This document shows positions 31,313 to 44,828 of a stretch of 64,000 nt of DNA, in pieces (position 1 is the stretch's first letter; each line of letters opens with the position of its first letter). The DNA comes from Pseudomonas indica NBRC 103045 (GTDB taxonomy: Bacteria > Pseudomonadota > Gammaproteobacteria > Pseudomonadales > Pseudomonadaceae): positions 1 to 64,000 of the forward strand of contig NZ_BDAC01000020.1 in assembly GCF_002091635.1 (NCBI RefSeq), written 5' to 3'. A model generated the notes under the pieces. That model was not told the origin of the DNA, ran no database searches, and saw only the letters and a program-made list of their open reading frames with translations. The position numbers and the translations under genes are program-made.

Positions 31313-32989
31313 TCAGCGCAGCGATACGCCGCCCGACTTCCAATAGTTGTTGGTCTTCCTGATCAAGTTACCGCCATCGGTTTCCGGGTTGGTCTGTGGG
31401 TAATCTCCAGGACCGAACAGCAGGGCAACAACGTGTGCATTCGCGACATCGTTCATGCGCGAGAAGAAATAATCCACCTTGTTGTCTTTGTAGTGCTGGA
31501 ACGTATTGTTCATGGCCATGTTACCCAGCGGAATCTGCCAGATGATCATGGGCTTGCCGATGGTCTCGGTGAGCGTCTTGATCTGATTCATGTAGGTGGC
31601 GAAGCCTTTGTCGTCCCACCAGTGGTAAGACTTCCCTTGCTCCTGGTACCAGCCCGCATCACGGTCCGAAGCATCGGTCACGAGGAAATCGCCTTTGCCG
31701 GCGCCGAGATCCTTAAAGAACTTGGCACATTCCTGCGATTTCCCCTCCATGGTGTAGTCCCAGCAGGAAACGTGGATGCCTACGGTGGAATTGCGCGCGT
31801 ACTTGTGCGCCATCGAGATCAAGCAGCTTGCCAATCCGGCAGCATTGTTCTCGTCGTTGGCACAATCGGTCGAGTTAGCTGCCTTGACTTGCGCAGGGAC
31901 AGCCCGGGGGTTGCTATTGATCGACCGCACGTAGCCCCAGAAGTCCGGCTCCAGGTGGATTGTGGTCTTCTCATCTCCGACCTGCTGGAGGAAGAAACGG
32001 TAGTCATCCATGTAGCGCTTGAGCAGCTTGGCGTCGTTGACGGCATTGACTTCGCCCGGGCCATCGGAATAGCCCGCCGCGTCCCCGAGATCCCTCAGCG
32101 AATACCATGTCCAGTGCTTCATCTGTGCGAGATTCTTCTGCCCAGCTACAAAGTTTTTACGCTCGCGCCACATCGAAACGAACAGGCCGGGCTTGGTGTT
32201 CCATTGCGACCGCGACCAGCAGGCCCACCAGCCAGTCAAATTGCCGCAGGCATTATCGCAGTTGTTATAACAAGCCTGGTTGGTCGCTGGCTGGCTATGC
32301 ACATAGTGGTAACGTATATGGAACGGCGCCGCGTCAGAGGTTTTATCCTCCATCGCTCCGCCGATCAGTATTTTGTCGCTGCCCATGAAAGACTTGCTGA
32401 ACGAGCCACCCTTCGAGACCGAAGCCCCACAATCGCCATCCACCGGGTTGAAATACCAACGCTGACTCGCCGACGACGTATCGGCATTCTGGTAGATCGC
32501 CGAACCACGGTCTTTATTGGCTACCGTCACGAGCTTTTTCGAATTTTCGCCAATGATCTTGAAGGCGCCGCTGCTGGTGCTAACCAATTGCCACTGCTGA
32601 TTCGCGTAGCCGTAGTAGTCCCATTGCTTGATCGCGCCACCATCCACGGTGTACCAACCGTAGACGTCCATGGACTTATTGCTGTGCACGGGGCGAATCG
32701 ACCATTCCTTATTACCCAGGTCGGTAACCAGCCAGCGCTGGTTGGCTGCCCCGTTCGCCGGCCACTGGATAATGCTTGCATTGTTTTCTTTGGAGCCTTT
32801 TGCGACATCCAGATACAGGCCGCTGGCTTCATTGACGATGTTATAGACCTTGCCGCTCACCGGCATATAGGTGCAGTTCGCCGCTTGCGCGGCGAATGAC
32901 AGAAAACCACCGGCGACCACCGCTGCGACTTGTCCCGCAATGATGGCCGTCGATTTAACGAAGGAAAAACCATTTCCTAACATATCCAT
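31313..32989 (-). CDS. Secreted ricin-type lectin protein with unclassified catalytic-like domain
   Basis: The product has 558 residues; an ATG two codons in (32983) has the better-spaced ribosome site. The signal peptide ends FAAQAA. A ricin-type beta-trefoil occupies about 45-180 (ANQRWLVTDLGNKEWSIRP, NQQWQL, SQRWYF) and closely resembles that of the GH5 enzyme ([19 protein letters not shown]). The remaining 370 residues have a look consistent with a barrel-type glycosidase: IHLEPDFWGY, VGIHVSCWDYTMEG, DFLVTDASDRDAGW, KPMIIWQIPLGN. I cannot place it in a named family. It is Cys-rich around 245-275 and more AT-rich than its neighbours, suggesting transfer. Binding and cutting a polysaccharide is the likely role, unproven. 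Confidence 0.7.
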   Translation of the reverse strand: MDMLGNGFSFVKSTAIIAGQVAAVVAGGFLSFAAQAANCTYMPVSGKVYNIVNEASGLYLDVAKGSKENNASIIQWPANGAANQRWLVTDLGNKEWSIRPVHSNKSMDVYGWYTVDGGAIKQWDYYGYANQQWQLVSTSSGAFKIIGENSKKLVTVANKDRGSAIYQNADTSSASQRWYFNPVDGDCGASVSKGGSFSKSFMGSDKILIGGAMEDKTSDAAPFHIRYHYVHSQPATNQACYNNCDNACGNLTGWWACWSRSQWNTKPGLFVSMWRERKNFVAGQKNLAQMKHWTWYSLRDLGDAAGYSDGPGEVNAVNDAKLLKRYMDDYRFFLQQVGDEKTTIHLEPDFWGYVRSINSNPRAVPAQVKAANSTDCANDENNAAGLASCLISMAHKYARNSTVGIHVSCWDYTMEGKSQECAKFFKDLGAGKGDFLVTDASDRDAGWYQEQGKSYHWWDDKGFATYMNQIKTLTETIGKPMIIWQIPLGNMAMNNTFQHYKDNKVDYFFSRMNDVANAHVVALLFGPGDYPQTNPETDGGNLIRKTNNYWKSGGVSLR

Positions 32990-33568
32990 CGCCTTCCCAA
33001 TTAGTTGTCGTAGGCATCAGAAAAAAATGCCGGCTGGCATTACCGAGTCTGGAACATGCATTGTCGGGGGGGTTCGTCTCGATCTACTTGGATTTGCCGA
33101 CTCCCAATGAGGAAGGCCATCCGCCAGAAAGCAAGCGCAAGCGTTGCCCCGGCAGGTGACTGCCAAGCAATCCAAGTCAAACACGATTAGAACAGTGGCG
33201 AACCCCATACAATTGCCACTCGGCGACGCACTGAGGATTTATATTTCCCCAGCCCTCTTCAAATATATTCCGGCACTGCTGTCAGATATAAATCCAGATC
33301 ACAGTCCCTATTATCGAGAGGTTTGGCGATTATATGTTTCGGAGATTGTTAGACAATTGGGCAAATCCCTACAAAGGCATCGGATTTCTCGGGAAATTCC
33401 GAATCTGCCAAGTCATAGTGCTCACGATCGCAAACCAGGTCTCATTTCACCGCGTACAAGCCGGGGGGACATTCACCGCGAATATGACTTCGGCCCATCG
33501 AGAATGAATTCGCTCCCGCGGCAAGGGCCGAACACGGCCCTTGTAGGAGCGAGCGAAGGGAGGCCACC
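32990..33568. other. Non-coding, partly AT-rich gap
   Basis: No supported gene. The right end (about 33505-33565) carries degenerate repeat pieces with GAATTCGCTCCC and TTGTAGGAGCGAGCG. The promoter of the lectin gene should lie near 33000-33150. Confidence 0.45.
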
Positions 33569-33629
33569 TGTAGAGGCGAATTTATTCGCCCGAATCCGGC
33601 CTCGTCGGGCGAATGAATTCACCCCTACA
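33569..33629. repeat. Interspersed hairpin repeat (GTAGGGGCGAATTCATTCGCC family)
   Basis: The two arms TGTAGAGGCGAATTTATTCG and GGGCGAATGAATTCACCCCT face each other, forming an imperfect long hairpin. Related copies occur at 47758-47817 and 59999-60058 in this window. It sits just after the acyl-CoA dehydrogenase gene and may act as its transcription end. Confidence 0.75.
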
Positions 33630-33652
33630 AAAGCGAGGACGACAGCCTTCTT

Positions 33653-34780
33653 CTACAACCCGCGCGCAATCACCATCCGCTGCACGTCACTGGTGCCTTC
33701 GTAGATCTGACAGACCCGCACGTCGCGGTAGATGCGCTCCACCGGGAAGTCGCTCAGGTAGCCGTAGCCGCCCAGGGTCTGGATGGCAGCCGAACAGACC
33801 TTCTCGGCCATCTCCGAAGCGAACAGTTTGGCCATGGAGGCTTCGGTCAGGCAGGCCAGGCCAGCTTCGCGCAGGTTGGCGGCGTGGTGGACCATCTGCC
33901 GGGCCACGGCGATCTGCGTGGCCATGTCAGCCAGGCGGAAGGCCACGGCCTGGTGCTCGATCAGCGGCTTGCCGAAGGCGCTGCGCTCATGGGCGTAGTC
34001 GCGGGCGGCTTCGAAGGCGGCACGGGCCATGCCCACCGATTGAGCGGCGATGCCGATACGCCCACCCTCCAGGTTGGCCAAAGCGATTCGATAGCCCTCG
34101 CCCTCCTCGCCCAGGCGCAGCTCCGCCGGCACTCGCACATCGTTGAGGACGATCTGGCAGGTGTCCGACGCATGCTGGCCGAGCTTGTCCTCCACCCGCG
34201 CCACCTGATAGCCGGGGCTGTCGGTGGGCACGATGAAGGCGCTGATGCCCTTCTTGCCGGCCGCCGGATCGGTCACAGCGAAGACGATCACCATTCCGGC
34301 ATGGGCACCCGAGGTGATGAACTGCTTGGTGCCGTTCAGTACGTAGTGCTCCCCGTCGCGCCTTGCGCGGGTTTTCAGCGCGCTGGCATCCGACCCGGCC
34401 TGGGGTTCGGTCAGGGCGAAGGCACCGAGCATCTCGCCACGTGCCAGCGGGATGAGAAAGTTGCGCTTCTGCGCCTCGCTGCCGAACTTGAGGATCGGCA
34501 TGCAGCCCACCGAGTTGTGCACGCTCATGATGGTGGAACAGGCGCCGTCGCCAGCGGCGATTTCTTCCAACGCCATGGCATAGGCCAGATGACCGGTCTG
34601 GGCCCCACCCCACTCTTCCGGCACCAGCATGCCGAGAAAGCCGAGGTCGGCCATCTCGTGAATCGCCTCCGCGGGAAATCGGTGCTCGCGATCCCATTCG
34701 GCGGCGTTGGGTTTCAGCCGTTCCTGGGCGAACTGGCGAGCGACGTCGCGGATTTGCAGGGCTTCTTCGCTGGGTAGCAT
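33653..34780 (-). CDS. Acyl-CoA dehydrogenase
   Basis: The product has 375 residues, normal for the family, with AAGGAG before the ATG. The FAD and substrate motifs are in place ([25 protein letters not shown]), and the catalytic base Glu is in the C-terminal [10 protein letters not shown], the position used by short- and medium-chain enzymes. It oxidises an acyl-CoA to the trans-2-enoyl-CoA, passing electrons to ETF. It is the last gene of a four-gene operon with thiolase, SDR and acyl-CoA synthetase. Gene order matches, from memory, P. aeruginosa PA2552-PA2557. Chain length or branching preference is uncertain. Confidence 0.92.
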   Translation of the reverse strand: MLPSEEALQIRDVARQFAQERLKPNAAEWDREHRFPAEAIHEMADLGFLGMLVPEEWGGAQTGHLAYAMALEEIAAGDGACSTIMSVHNSVGCMPILKFGSEAQKRNFLIPLARGEMLGAFALTEPQAGSDASALKTRARRDGEHYVLNGTKQFITSGAHAGMVIVFAVTDPAAGKKGISAFIVPTDSPGYQVARVEDKLGQHASDTCQIVLNDVRVPAELRLGEEGEGYRIALANLEGGRIGIAAQSVGMARAAFEAARDYAHERSAFGKPLIEHQAVAFRLADMATQIAVARQMVHHAANLREAGLACLTEASMAKLFASEMAEKVCSAAIQTLGGYGYLSDFPVERIYRDVRVCQIYEGTSDVQRMVIARGL

Positions 34781-34791
34781 GACTTTTCTCC

Positions 34792-35973
34792 TTACAGTCG
34801 CTCGACCGCCACAGCCGTCGCCTCACCACCACCGATGCAGATGGCCGCGACGCCGCGTTTCAGGTCGTACTGCTTCAGCGCCGACAGAAGCGTGACCAGG
34901 ATTCGCGCCCCGGACGCCCCGATGGGATGGCCGAGGGCGCAGGCGCCACCGTGTACGTTGAGCTTGTCGTGGGGCAGATCGAGGTCGCGCATGGCCGCCA
35001 TGGCCACCACGGCGAAGGCTTCGTTGACTTCGAACAGATCGACCCCGCCCAGGGACCAGCCGGTGCGCTCCATCAGCCGCCGCACGGCGCCGATGGGCGC
35101 GGTGGGGTACAGGTTCGGCGCGTCGGCGAAAGAAGCATGTCCACGGATCGCCGCCAGCGGCATCAGCCCGCGCTTCTCCGCCTCCGACAGGCGCATCAGC
35201 ACCAGGGCGGCGGCGCCGTCGGAAATGGAGCTGGAATTCGCCGCGGTGACGCTGCCACCCTCGCGGAAGGCCGGCTTGAGGGTCGGAATCTTGTCCAGTT
35301 TCGCCTTGGGCGGCTGCTCGTCGTGCTCGACGGTACGCAGTTCCCGACCGGCCTTGGCCTGTACCGGGACGATTTCGTCGGCGAAGCGGCCGGTGGCAAT
35401 GGCCTGCTGCGCCCGGGTCAAGGAAGCGATGGCGAAACGGTCCTGGGCCTCGCGGCTGAAACCGTAGGCTTCGGCACAGTCCTCGGCGAACGCCCCCATC
35501 AGGCGGCCCTTGTCGTAGGCATCTTCCAGGCCGTCGAGGAACATGTGATCGAGCACCCGGCCATGCCCCATGCGATAGCCGGAACGCGCCCGCTCCAGCA
35601 GATAGGGGGCGTTGGACATGCTCTCCATACCACCGGCAATCACCACGTCGGCGCTGCCGGCGAGCAGCAGGTCATGCCCCAGCATCGCGGCCTTCATGCC
35701 CGATCCGCACATCTTGTTCAGGGTCGAGCAGACGGTCCCGCGCACCAGCCCGGCGCCCAGGGCGGCCTGGCGTGCCGGTGCCTGCCCCTGACCGGCGGGC
35801 AGCACGCAGCCCATCACCACTTCGTCCACCGCGTCGGCGGCCAGCCCCGCTCGCTCCACGGCGGCCCGGATGGCGGCGGCACCCAGTTCCGCCGCAGTGA
35901 CGTCCTTGAAGTCGCCCAGGAAGCCACCCATTGGGGTGCGGGCGGCGCTGACGATGACGATTGAATCGTTCAT
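34792..35973 (-). CDS. Acetyl-CoA acetyltransferase / thiolase
   Basis: The product has 393 residues from the ATG at 35973 (AAGAGG upstream); a GTG at 35982 is possible. Thiolase signatures are complete: active-site Cys in [26 protein letters not shown], and the C-terminal [14 protein letters not shown] and [14 protein letters not shown] departs slightly from the commoner GGGMG or GGGQG. It condenses or cleaves acetoacetyl- or 3-ketoacyl-CoA. It lies 11 bases upstream of the dehydrogenase gene and 12 bases after the SDR. It could also finish acetoacetate from the liu pathway encoded nearby. Confidence 0.93.
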   Translation of the reverse strand: MNDSIVIVSAARTPMGGFLGDFKDVTAAELGAAAIRAAVERAGLAADAVDEVVMGCVLPAGQGQAPARQAALGAGLVRGTVCSTLNKMCGSGMKAAMLGHDLLLAGSADVVIAGGMESMSNAPYLLERARSGYRMGHGRVLDHMFLDGLEDAYDKGRLMGAFAEDCAEAYGFSREAQDRFAIASLTRAQQAIATGRFADEIVPVQAKAGRELRTVEHDEQPPKAKLDKIPTLKPAFREGGSVTAANSSSISDGAAALVLMRLSEAEKRGLMPLAAIRGHASFADAPNLYPTAPIGAVRRLMERTGWSLGGVDLFEVNEAFAVVAMAAMRDLDLPHDKLNVHGGACALGHPIGASGARILVTLLSALKQYDLKRGVAAICIGGGEATAVAVERL

Positions 35974-35985
35974 GGCATTCACCTC

Positions 35986-36753
35986 TTATTTCGCGGCCAT
36001 GCGGATGGCGCCGTCGAGACGGATCACCTCGCCGTTGAGCATGGGGTTCTCGATGATGTGGCGGACCAGCGCGGCGTACTCGGCCGGCCGGCCCAGGCGC
36101 GGCGGGAACGGCACGCTGGCGCCCAGGCCGTCGCGCACTTCCTGGGGCATCGCGGCCATCATCGGCGTCTCGAAGATGCCGGGGGCGATGCACATCACGC
36201 GGATGCCGGAGCGCGCCAGTTCGCGGGCGATCGGCAGGGTCATACCGACCACGCCGCTCTTCGACGCCGAATAGGCGGCCTGGCCGATCTGCCCGTCGAA
36301 GGCAGCCACCGAGGCCGTATTGACGATCACCCCGCGCTCGCCCTCCTCATTCGGCTCGCCGCGCGCCATGGCCTCGGCCGCCAGGCGCAGCATGTTGAAG
36401 GTGCCGATCAGGTTGATGGCGATCACCCGGTTGAAGCTCTCCAGGCCGTGTACGCCGTTGCGTCCGATGACCTTCTCCGCCGGCGCCACGCCAGCGCAAT
36501 TGACCAGCCCGTGCAGCGCCCCGAAGGCATCGAGGGCCTGCTCCACCGCCTGGCGGCCGTCTTCTTCCTGGGTGATGTCGGCGCGCACGAAACGCGCGGC
36601 CGCACCCAGCTCCGTCGCCAAGGCCTGGCCGGCTTCGACGTTGACGTCCACCAGCACCACCTTGCCGCCGTTTTCCACCAGCAGGCGCGCGGTGGCGGCA
36701 CCGAGGCCGGAGCCACCGCCGGTGATCAGGAATACGCGGTTGTCGATACGCAC
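35986..36753 (-). CDS. Short-chain dehydrogenase, 3-hydroxyacyl-CoA dehydrogenase type II-like
   Basis: The product has 255 residues with a GTG start behind GGAGAGA. The classical SDR features are a nucleotide site ([12 protein letters not shown], about 9-20), NCAG, the catalytic Ser in NTASVAAF and the YSASK pair. [14 protein letters not shown] and a C-terminal [13 protein letters not shown] match the HSD10/FabG-like 3-hydroxy-2-methylacyl-CoA dehydrogenases. In the operon it would supply the hydroxyacyl-CoA oxidation step between dehydrogenase and thiolase. No dedicated enoyl-CoA hydratase is present in this operon. Confidence 0.9.
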   Translation of the reverse strand: MRIDNRVFLITGGGSGLGAATARLLVENGGKVVLVDVNVEAGQALATELGAAARFVRADITQEEDGRQAVEQALDAFGALHGLVNCAGVAPAEKVIGRNGVHGLESFNRVIAINLIGTFNMLRLAAEAMARGEPNEEGERGVIVNTASVAAFDGQIGQAAYSASKSGVVGMTLPIARELARSGIRVMCIAPGIFETPMMAAMPQEVRDGLGASVPFPPRLGRPAEYAALVRHIIENPMLNGEVIRLDGAIRMAAK

Positions 36754-36777
36754 GTCGTCTCTCTCCTCAGTACTGAT

Positions 36778-38439
36778 TCAATTCGCCGCCGCTTGCGGCA
36801 TGGCCGCCTGCTGGCGGGCGATTTCCTGGTTGCGCAGCAGAAAGCGCTGGATCTTGCCGCTCGGGGTCTTCGGCAGTTCAGCGACGAATTCGATCTCCCG
36901 TGGGTAAGCATGGGCCGAAAGTCGCTTGCGTACATGCTGCTGCAGTTCCGTCGCCAGCTCCGGGGTGCCGGCGTAGCGGCCACCGAGCACCACGAACGCC
37001 TTGACGATCTCGGTGCGCTCAGGGTCCGGCTTGCCGATCACCGCCGCCTCCACCACCGCCGGGTGCTCGATCAGCGCGCTTTCCACGTCGAACGGACCGA
37101 CCCGGTAGCCGGAGGTGGTGATGATGTCGTCCGAGCGGCCGACGAAGCTGATGCTGCCGTCCTCGTTCAATTCGACCGTATCGCCGCTCAGGTAGTAGTC
37201 GCCGACGAAGGCGCCGGTCGCCATGCCCTGATAGCCGGGGAACCAGAACAGCGGCGAGCGCGCGCGGTCCACCGCGAGGATGCCGGGTACGCCGGGCGGC
37301 AATTCCCGCGCCTGTTCGTCGATCACCACGACCCGATGGCCAGGCACCGGGAATCCGGCCGCGCCGAGGCGTACCGGATGCGCCAGCGCATGGTGATTGC
37401 ACACCACCATGCCCAGTTCGGTCTGGCCGTAGTGATCGTGAATGGTCGTGTCCAGCCGGTCGGCGAACCAGCGGATCACCTCCGGCGTGAGCGGTTCACC
37501 GGCACTGCTCACCGCGCGCAGGCGGCCCTTGAGCGCCGGCTCCACCTCCTCCGCCGCTGCCAGTAGCAGCCGGTAGGCCGTGGGCGAGCCGGCAAGGTTG
37601 GTGATGGCGTATTTGTCGATGATCCGGCAGGTGCTCTCCACCGTGAACGGCCCTTCGTAGAAGGTGGTGGCATGGCCGAGGGCGAGCGGCCCGGTGACGG
37701 CGTAATAGAGCCCGTAGGCCCAGCCCGGGTCGGCGAGGTTCCAGAAGGCGTCGTCGGGACGCAGGCCAATGGCGTCGCGCATGTAGCCGACAAAGGCGAG
37801 GATCGCCTTGAGCGGGACCGGCACCGGCTTGGCCAGACCGGTGGTGCCCGAGGTGAACATCATCAGGAACGGGTCTTCGCCGCTGCGCAGCACCGGCTCG
37901 CAGTCGGCGGGCTGAAGCGCCACCTCGGCCCAGAAATCGAAGTCGCCGGGGCGCGCCGCCTCCCCCTCCGGCATGACGCAGACCACCGGCGGACAACCAC
38001 TCACCTCGTCCAGCTTGGCCCGGTTCGCCGGGTCGGTGACCACCAGGCGCGTGCCGGCGGTGGCGACCCGATGCTCGATGGCCTTCGGCCCGAACGCGGT
38101 GAACAACGGTTGATAGACCGCACCGAGCCGCCAAGCGGCGAGGATGGTCACCAGCAGCGCCGGCGTGCGCGGCAGCATCCCGGCCACACAATCGCCAGGC
38201 TGGACGCCCTGCTGGCGCAGGAAATTGGCGAAGCGGGCGGACAGTTCGCGAAGCTGGCTGAAACGGTAGACGGCGCTGCTGCCGTCGCGGCCTTCCCAAT
38301 GCAGGGCAATGGCGTCGCTGTCGGCGTGGCGGTCGCAGCATTCGACGCAGGCGTTCAGGGCGTCCAGGGAACCGGCCAGGGTGTCCCGGGCGGCGGCGGC
38401 AAGATCGAATCCGGCAACGGCGGCGGCATGGTCGCGCAT
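36778..38439 (-). CDS. Acyl-CoA synthetase (AMP-forming), medium/branched-chain or acetyl-CoA synthetase-like
   Basis: The product has 553 residues with GAGGAG upstream. ANL-family motifs are complete: P-loop [52 protein letters not shown], and the C-terminal catalytic Lys region [12 protein letters not shown]. The overall style ([26 protein letters not shown]) is closer to the acetyl/medium-chain synthetase group than to FadD. It would activate a carboxylic acid for the three beta-oxidation-type enzymes downstream. It is probably the first gene of the operon; the AraC-type gene lies just upstream. Confidence 0.9.
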   Translation of the reverse strand: MRDHAAAVAGFDLAAAARDTLAGSLDALNACVECCDRHADSDAIALHWEGRDGSSAVYRFSQLRELSARFANFLRQQGVQPGDCVAGMLPRTPALLVTILAAWRLGAVYQPLFTAFGPKAIEHRVATAGTRLVVTDPANRAKLDEVSGCPPVVCVMPEGEAARPGDFDFWAEVALQPADCEPVLRSGEDPFLMMFTSGTTGLAKPVPVPLKAILAFVGYMRDAIGLRPDDAFWNLADPGWAYGLYYAVTGPLALGHATTFYEGPFTVESTCRIIDKYAITNLAGSPTAYRLLLAAAEEVEPALKGRLRAVSSAGEPLTPEVIRWFADRLDTTIHDHYGQTELGMVVCNHHALAHPVRLGAAGFPVPGHRVVVIDEQARELPPGVPGILAVDRARSPLFWFPGYQGMATGAFVGDYYLSGDTVELNEDGSISFVGRSDDIITTSGYRVGPFDVESALIEHPAVVEAAVIGKPDPERTEIVKAFVVLGGRYAGTPELATELQQHVRKRLSAHAYPREIEFVAELPKTPSGKIQRFLLRNQEIARQQAAMPQAAAN

Positions 38440-38556
38440 GGCATGACTCCTCGGCTTGTTGTTATCGGAGCTGCCGGGATATTCGCGCCGTGGCCGGAAT
38501 GGGGCAATGTCGAAAGGAATCGATCTGCCTGAGCGTTTTTGACAATCGGCCGCCTG

Positions 38557-39579
38557 CTAGGCGCTGTCATCCGGCCGCATCAGCCGGCGATACTGCCCTG
38601 GCGTCGAGCCGGTCCACTTCTTGAACGCCTTGTAGAAGGCGCTGATATCGGCGAAGCCCAGTTCGGCGGCCAGCGCGTCGAACTGGCTGTACCCATCCTG
38701 GTTCAGCCGGGCGATGGCCAGGTCGCGGCGCACCTGGTCCTTGAGCGACTGGTAGGACTGCCCCTCCTGGGCCAACTTGCGCCGCAATGTCGAGGCGGCC
38801 ATGAAATAGTGCCCGGCGAGCGCTTCCAGGTCCGGCCAGCGGTCCGGCCGCAGGCTGCGCAGGTAGGCCTTGATCCGCGCCGCCAGGCTCTTCGGGTCGC
38901 GGTACTTGACCAGGATGTTGGCCGGCGCGCCGGCGAGGAACCGCTTCAGTTCCAGCTCGCTGCGGCGCACCGGCAGGTCGAGGCTCTCGGCGTTGAACAG
39001 CAGGCGCGACACCGGCTGGTCGAAGCGCAGGTTGTCGCTGAACATCACCCGGTAGTCCTCGATGTAGTCCGGCTTCGGGCAGCGCAGGTCGACCGCGAGA
39101 ATCGGGATGCGCCGCCCCACCAGCCAGCAGGCCAGGCCGTGGATGATCATCCAGCAGGTGAAATAGCTGAAGGCGCGACGCGGCGCAGCCTGTTCGAGCA
39201 ACTGGATTTCCGCCATGCCGCCCTGGCGCACCAGCTTCGGCTGCAGGTCGTCGAAGACCAGGTCGAGGAACCTCGAGGCCAACCCCAGCGCCCTCTCCAG
39301 GTCCGGCTCCCCCACGGCGCAGCGGCACAGGAAGGCGAAGCTGCCGACCTTCATCCGCCGTGGGTTCATACCGAAGAACTCATCGTCCATGCACGCGGCA
39401 ATGGATAGCCAGAGCCGCCCGTAGGCTTTCGCCGGCACCCGGGCGTATGGCTTGTCCAGCCACTCGGCGGCGATCCCGGCGCGGGCCAGCAGCCCGCGTT
39501 CGTCGTGCCCCTGCCGGCGCAGTTCGAGCAGCGCCTCGTTGACCAGCCGAATGGAAATGGTGCCCTTTTCTACCGACAT
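38557..39579 (-). CDS. AraC-family regulator of the acyl-CoA operon
   Basis: The product has 340 residues. The N-terminal domain (about 1-220) is of the AraC arabinose-binding-like type (LLELRRQGHDERGLLARAGI; FCRCAVGEPDLERALGLASRF) common in OruR/ArgR-like Pseudomonas regulators. The C-terminal domain carries two helix-turn-helices (MAASTLRRKLAQEGQSYQSLKDQVRRDLA; AELGFADISAFYKAFKKWTGSTPGQYRR). It lies between the two acyl-CoA synthetase genes, all on the same strand, and probably activates the operon beginning at 38439 in response to its fatty-acid or acyl-CoA substrate. Confidence 0.9.
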   Translation of the reverse strand: MSVEKGTISIRLVNEALLELRRQGHDERGLLARAGIAAEWLDKPYARVPAKAYGRLWLSIAACMDDEFFGMNPRRMKVGSFAFLCRCAVGEPDLERALGLASRFLDLVFDDLQPKLVRQGGMAEIQLLEQAAPRRAFSYFTCWMIIHGLACWLVGRRIPILAVDLRCPKPDYIEDYRVMFSDNLRFDQPVSRLLFNAESLDLPVRRSELELKRFLAGAPANILVKYRDPKSLAARIKAYLRSLRPDRWPDLEALAGHYFMAASTLRRKLAQEGQSYQSLKDQVRRDLAIARLNQDGYSQFDALAAELGFADISAFYKAFKKWTGSTPGQYRRLMRPDDSA

Positions 39580-39637
39580 GCCCGCCGTGCTTCCTCTGCG
39601 TCAGGCTGGAGAGTCTGCACGGCAGCCCGGCCGGCTT

Positions 39638-41320
<1,683 letters not shown>

Positions 41321-41386
41321 TGGCTTTCCCTTCTTGTGATTGTCGATGGGGATAGACAAGCGCTGGCCGGCTACCGCATCGGCCCA

Positions 41387-41407
41387 TTACCTTTACGTAA
41401 ACGTAAA
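41387..41407. promoter_or_regulatory. Putative LiuR site, synthetase side
   Basis: This 21-bp site is the exact reverse complement of the site at 41500-41520. Its core TTTACGTAAACGTAAA is a near palindrome of ACGTAAA half-sites, like LiuR sites known in proteobacteria. It lies about 70-90 bases upstream of the minus-strand synthetase start. Confidence 0.75.
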
Positions 41408-41499
41408 ACACCTGCGGTTGTCCAGTGACGCTTTGGTCTGATGGCGAATGAGCAGTACGGGTTCCCTGTTCTTCCCGATTGACAGCCGTTCAGCGCAAG

Positions 41500-41520
41500 T
41501 TTACGTTTACGTAAAGGTAA
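41500..41520. promoter_or_regulatory. Putative LiuR site, liu operon side
   Basis: The core TTTACGTTTACGTAAA is oriented oppositely to the copy at 41387-41407 and lies 17 bases before the liuR start. A TTGACA box (41479-41484) just upstream would put the site over the -10 region, so MerR-type regulation of its own operon fits. Confidence 0.78.
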
Positions 41521-41536
41521 TCCACACAGGCCCGCC

Positions 41537-41932
41537 ATGACGACCTACTCCATCTCCGATCTCGCCCGCGAACTGGATGTCACCACCCGCGCCATCCGCT
41601 TCTACGAGGAGCAAGGCATGCTCAGCCCGGAGCGCCGTGGCCAGGAGCGCATCTACAGCCCGAAGGACCTGGTGGCCCTGAAACTGATCCTGCGCGGCAA
41701 GCGCATCGGCTTTTCGCTGGCCGAATGCAAGGAACTGATCGACCTCTACGACCCCAGCAGCGGCAACCGCAAGCAACTGGAGACCTTCATGGAGAAGATC
41801 GCCGCCCGCCGCGCCCAGCTCGAACAGCAGTTGCTGGACATCGAGCAGATGAAGCTGGAACTGGACACTGCCGAGGAGCGCTGCCTCGCCGCCCTCGCCG
41901 AAACCAAGCAGAAACAGGGCGCCAGCGCCTGA
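41537..41932 (+). CDS. liuR: MerR-family regulator of leucine degradation LiuR
   Basis: The product has 131 residues. An N-terminal MerR winged helix ([45 protein letters not shown], about 3-48) is followed by the dimerisation coiled coil ([32 protein letters not shown]). LiuR proteins control liuABCDE in response to branched-chain acyl-CoA. It is the first gene of the liu cluster, 31 bases before liuA, and its promoter carries the palindrome at 41500-41520. Confidence 0.95.
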   Translation: MTTYSISDLARELDVTTRAIRFYEEQGMLSPERRGQERIYSPKDLVALKLILRGKRIGFSLAECKELIDLYDPSSGNRKQLETFMEKIAARRAQLEQQLLDIEQMKLELDTAEERCLAALAETKQKQGASA

Positions 41933-41963
41933 TCCCCGACAACGACAATCACAGGTGGACCCC

Positions 41964-43127
41964 ATGAGCTACCCGAGCCTCAACTTCGCCCTCGGCGAAA
42001 CCATCGACATGCTGCGCGAGCAGATCCAGGCCTTCGTCGCCAGCGAGCTGACCCCGCGCGCCGCCGCCATCGACCAGGAAAACCAGTTCCCCATGGACAT
42101 GTGGCGCAAGTTCGGCGACATGGGCCTGCTCGGCATTACCGTCGAGGAAGAGTACGGCGGCTCGGGCCTGGGCTATCTGGCCCATGTCATCGCCATGGAA
42201 GAAATCAGCCGCGGCTCGGCCTCGGTCGCCCTCTCCTACGGCGCCCATTCCAACCTGTGCGTCAACCAGATCAAGCGCAACGGCAATGCCGAGCAGAAAG
42301 CCAAGTACCTGCCCAAGCTGGTCTCCGGCGAGCACGTCGGCGCCCTGGCGATGAGCGAACCCAACGCCGGCTCCGACGTGGTTTCCATGAAGCTGCGCGC
42401 CGACCGCAAAGGCGACCGCTTCGTCCTCAACGGCAGCAAGACCTGGATCACCAACGGCCCGGATGCCAACACCTACGTGATCTATGCCAAGACCGACCTG
42501 GACAAGGGCCCGCACGGCATCACCGCGTTCATCGTCGAGCGCGACTGGAAGGGTTTCTCCCGCAGCCAGAAGTTCGACAAGCTCGGCATGCGCGGCTCCA
42601 ACACCTGCGAGCTGTTCTTCGATGACGTCGAGGTCCCGGAAGAGAACGTCCTCGGCGCGGTCAACGGCGGTGTCAAGGTGCTGATGAGCGGGCTCGACTA
42701 CGAGCGCGTGGTTCTCTCCGGCGGCCCGGTGGGCATCATGCAGGCGTGCATGGACGTGATCGTCCCCTACATCCACGACCGCAAGCAGTTCGGCCAGAGC
42801 ATCGGCGAGTTCCAGCTGATCCAGGGCAAGGTGGCGGACATGTACACCCAGCTCAACGCCAGCCGCGCCTACCTCTATGCCGTGGCCCAGGCTTGCGACC
42901 GTGGCGAGACCACCCGCAAGGACGCCGCCGGGGTGATCCTCTATACCGCCGAGCGCGCCACCCAGATGGCCCTGGAAGCGATCCAGATCCTCGGCGGCAA
43001 CGGCTACATCAACGAATTCCCCACCGGCCGCCTGCTGCGCGACGCCAAGCTCTACGAGATCGGCGCCGGCACCAGCGAAATCCGCCGCATGCTGATCGGC
43101 CGCGAGCTGTTCAACGAGACGAAATAA
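41964..43127 (+). CDS. liuA: Isovaleryl-CoA dehydrogenase LiuA
   Basis: The product has 387 residues from the ATG at 41964 (AGGTGG upstream). It oxidises isovaleryl-CoA to 3-methylcrotonyl-CoA. The catalytic Glu sits in [15 protein letters not shown], the position specific to isovaleryl-CoA dehydrogenases rather than the C-terminal position of other family members, where this protein has [13 protein letters not shown] motifs [13 protein letters not shown] and [12 protein letters not shown] are present. It is the first catabolic gene of the liu operon. Confidence 0.96.
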   Translation: MSYPSLNFALGETIDMLREQIQAFVASELTPRAAAIDQENQFPMDMWRKFGDMGLLGITVEEEYGGSGLGYLAHVIAMEEISRGSASVALSYGAHSNLCVNQIKRNGNAEQKAKYLPKLVSGEHVGALAMSEPNAGSDVVSMKLRADRKGDRFVLNGSKTWITNGPDANTYVIYAKTDLDKGPHGITAFIVERDWKGFSRSQKFDKLGMRGSNTCELFFDDVEVPEENVLGAVNGGVKVLMSGLDYERVVLSGGPVGIMQACMDVIVPYIHDRKQFGQSIGEFQLIQGKVADMYTQLNASRAYLYAVAQACDRGETTRKDAAGVILYTAERATQMALEAIQILGGNGYINEFPTGRLLRDAKLYEIGAGTSEIRRMLIGRELFNETK

Positions 43128-43131
43128 CGGC

Positions 43132-43212
43132 AGCTACAAGCTGCAAGCTTCAAGCGGCAAGCACATGCGCCCGGCGCTCTTCTTGCAGCTTATAGCTTGA
43201 GGCTTGCCGCTC
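43132..43212. repeat. Hairpin-forming AGCTGCAAGC-type repeat between liuA and liuB
   Basis: AGCTGCAAG/CTTGCAGCT and AGCGGCAAGC/GCTTGCCGCT elements on both arms allow a long imperfect hairpin across the 96-base space. This AGCTGCAAGC style of repeat is common in Pseudomonas genomes. It lies inside the operon and may modulate liuA versus liuB message levels. Confidence 0.65.
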
Positions 43213-43223
43213 ATGGAGAAGCC

Positions 43224-44827
<1,604 letters not shown>

Positions 44828-44828
<1 letters not shown>

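Noticed and set aside
33144-33704. 186-residue plus-strand frame after the lectin gene
   Set aside because: Runs through an interspersed repeat and into the end of the acyl-CoA dehydrogenase gene; composition and lack of start signals argue against it.
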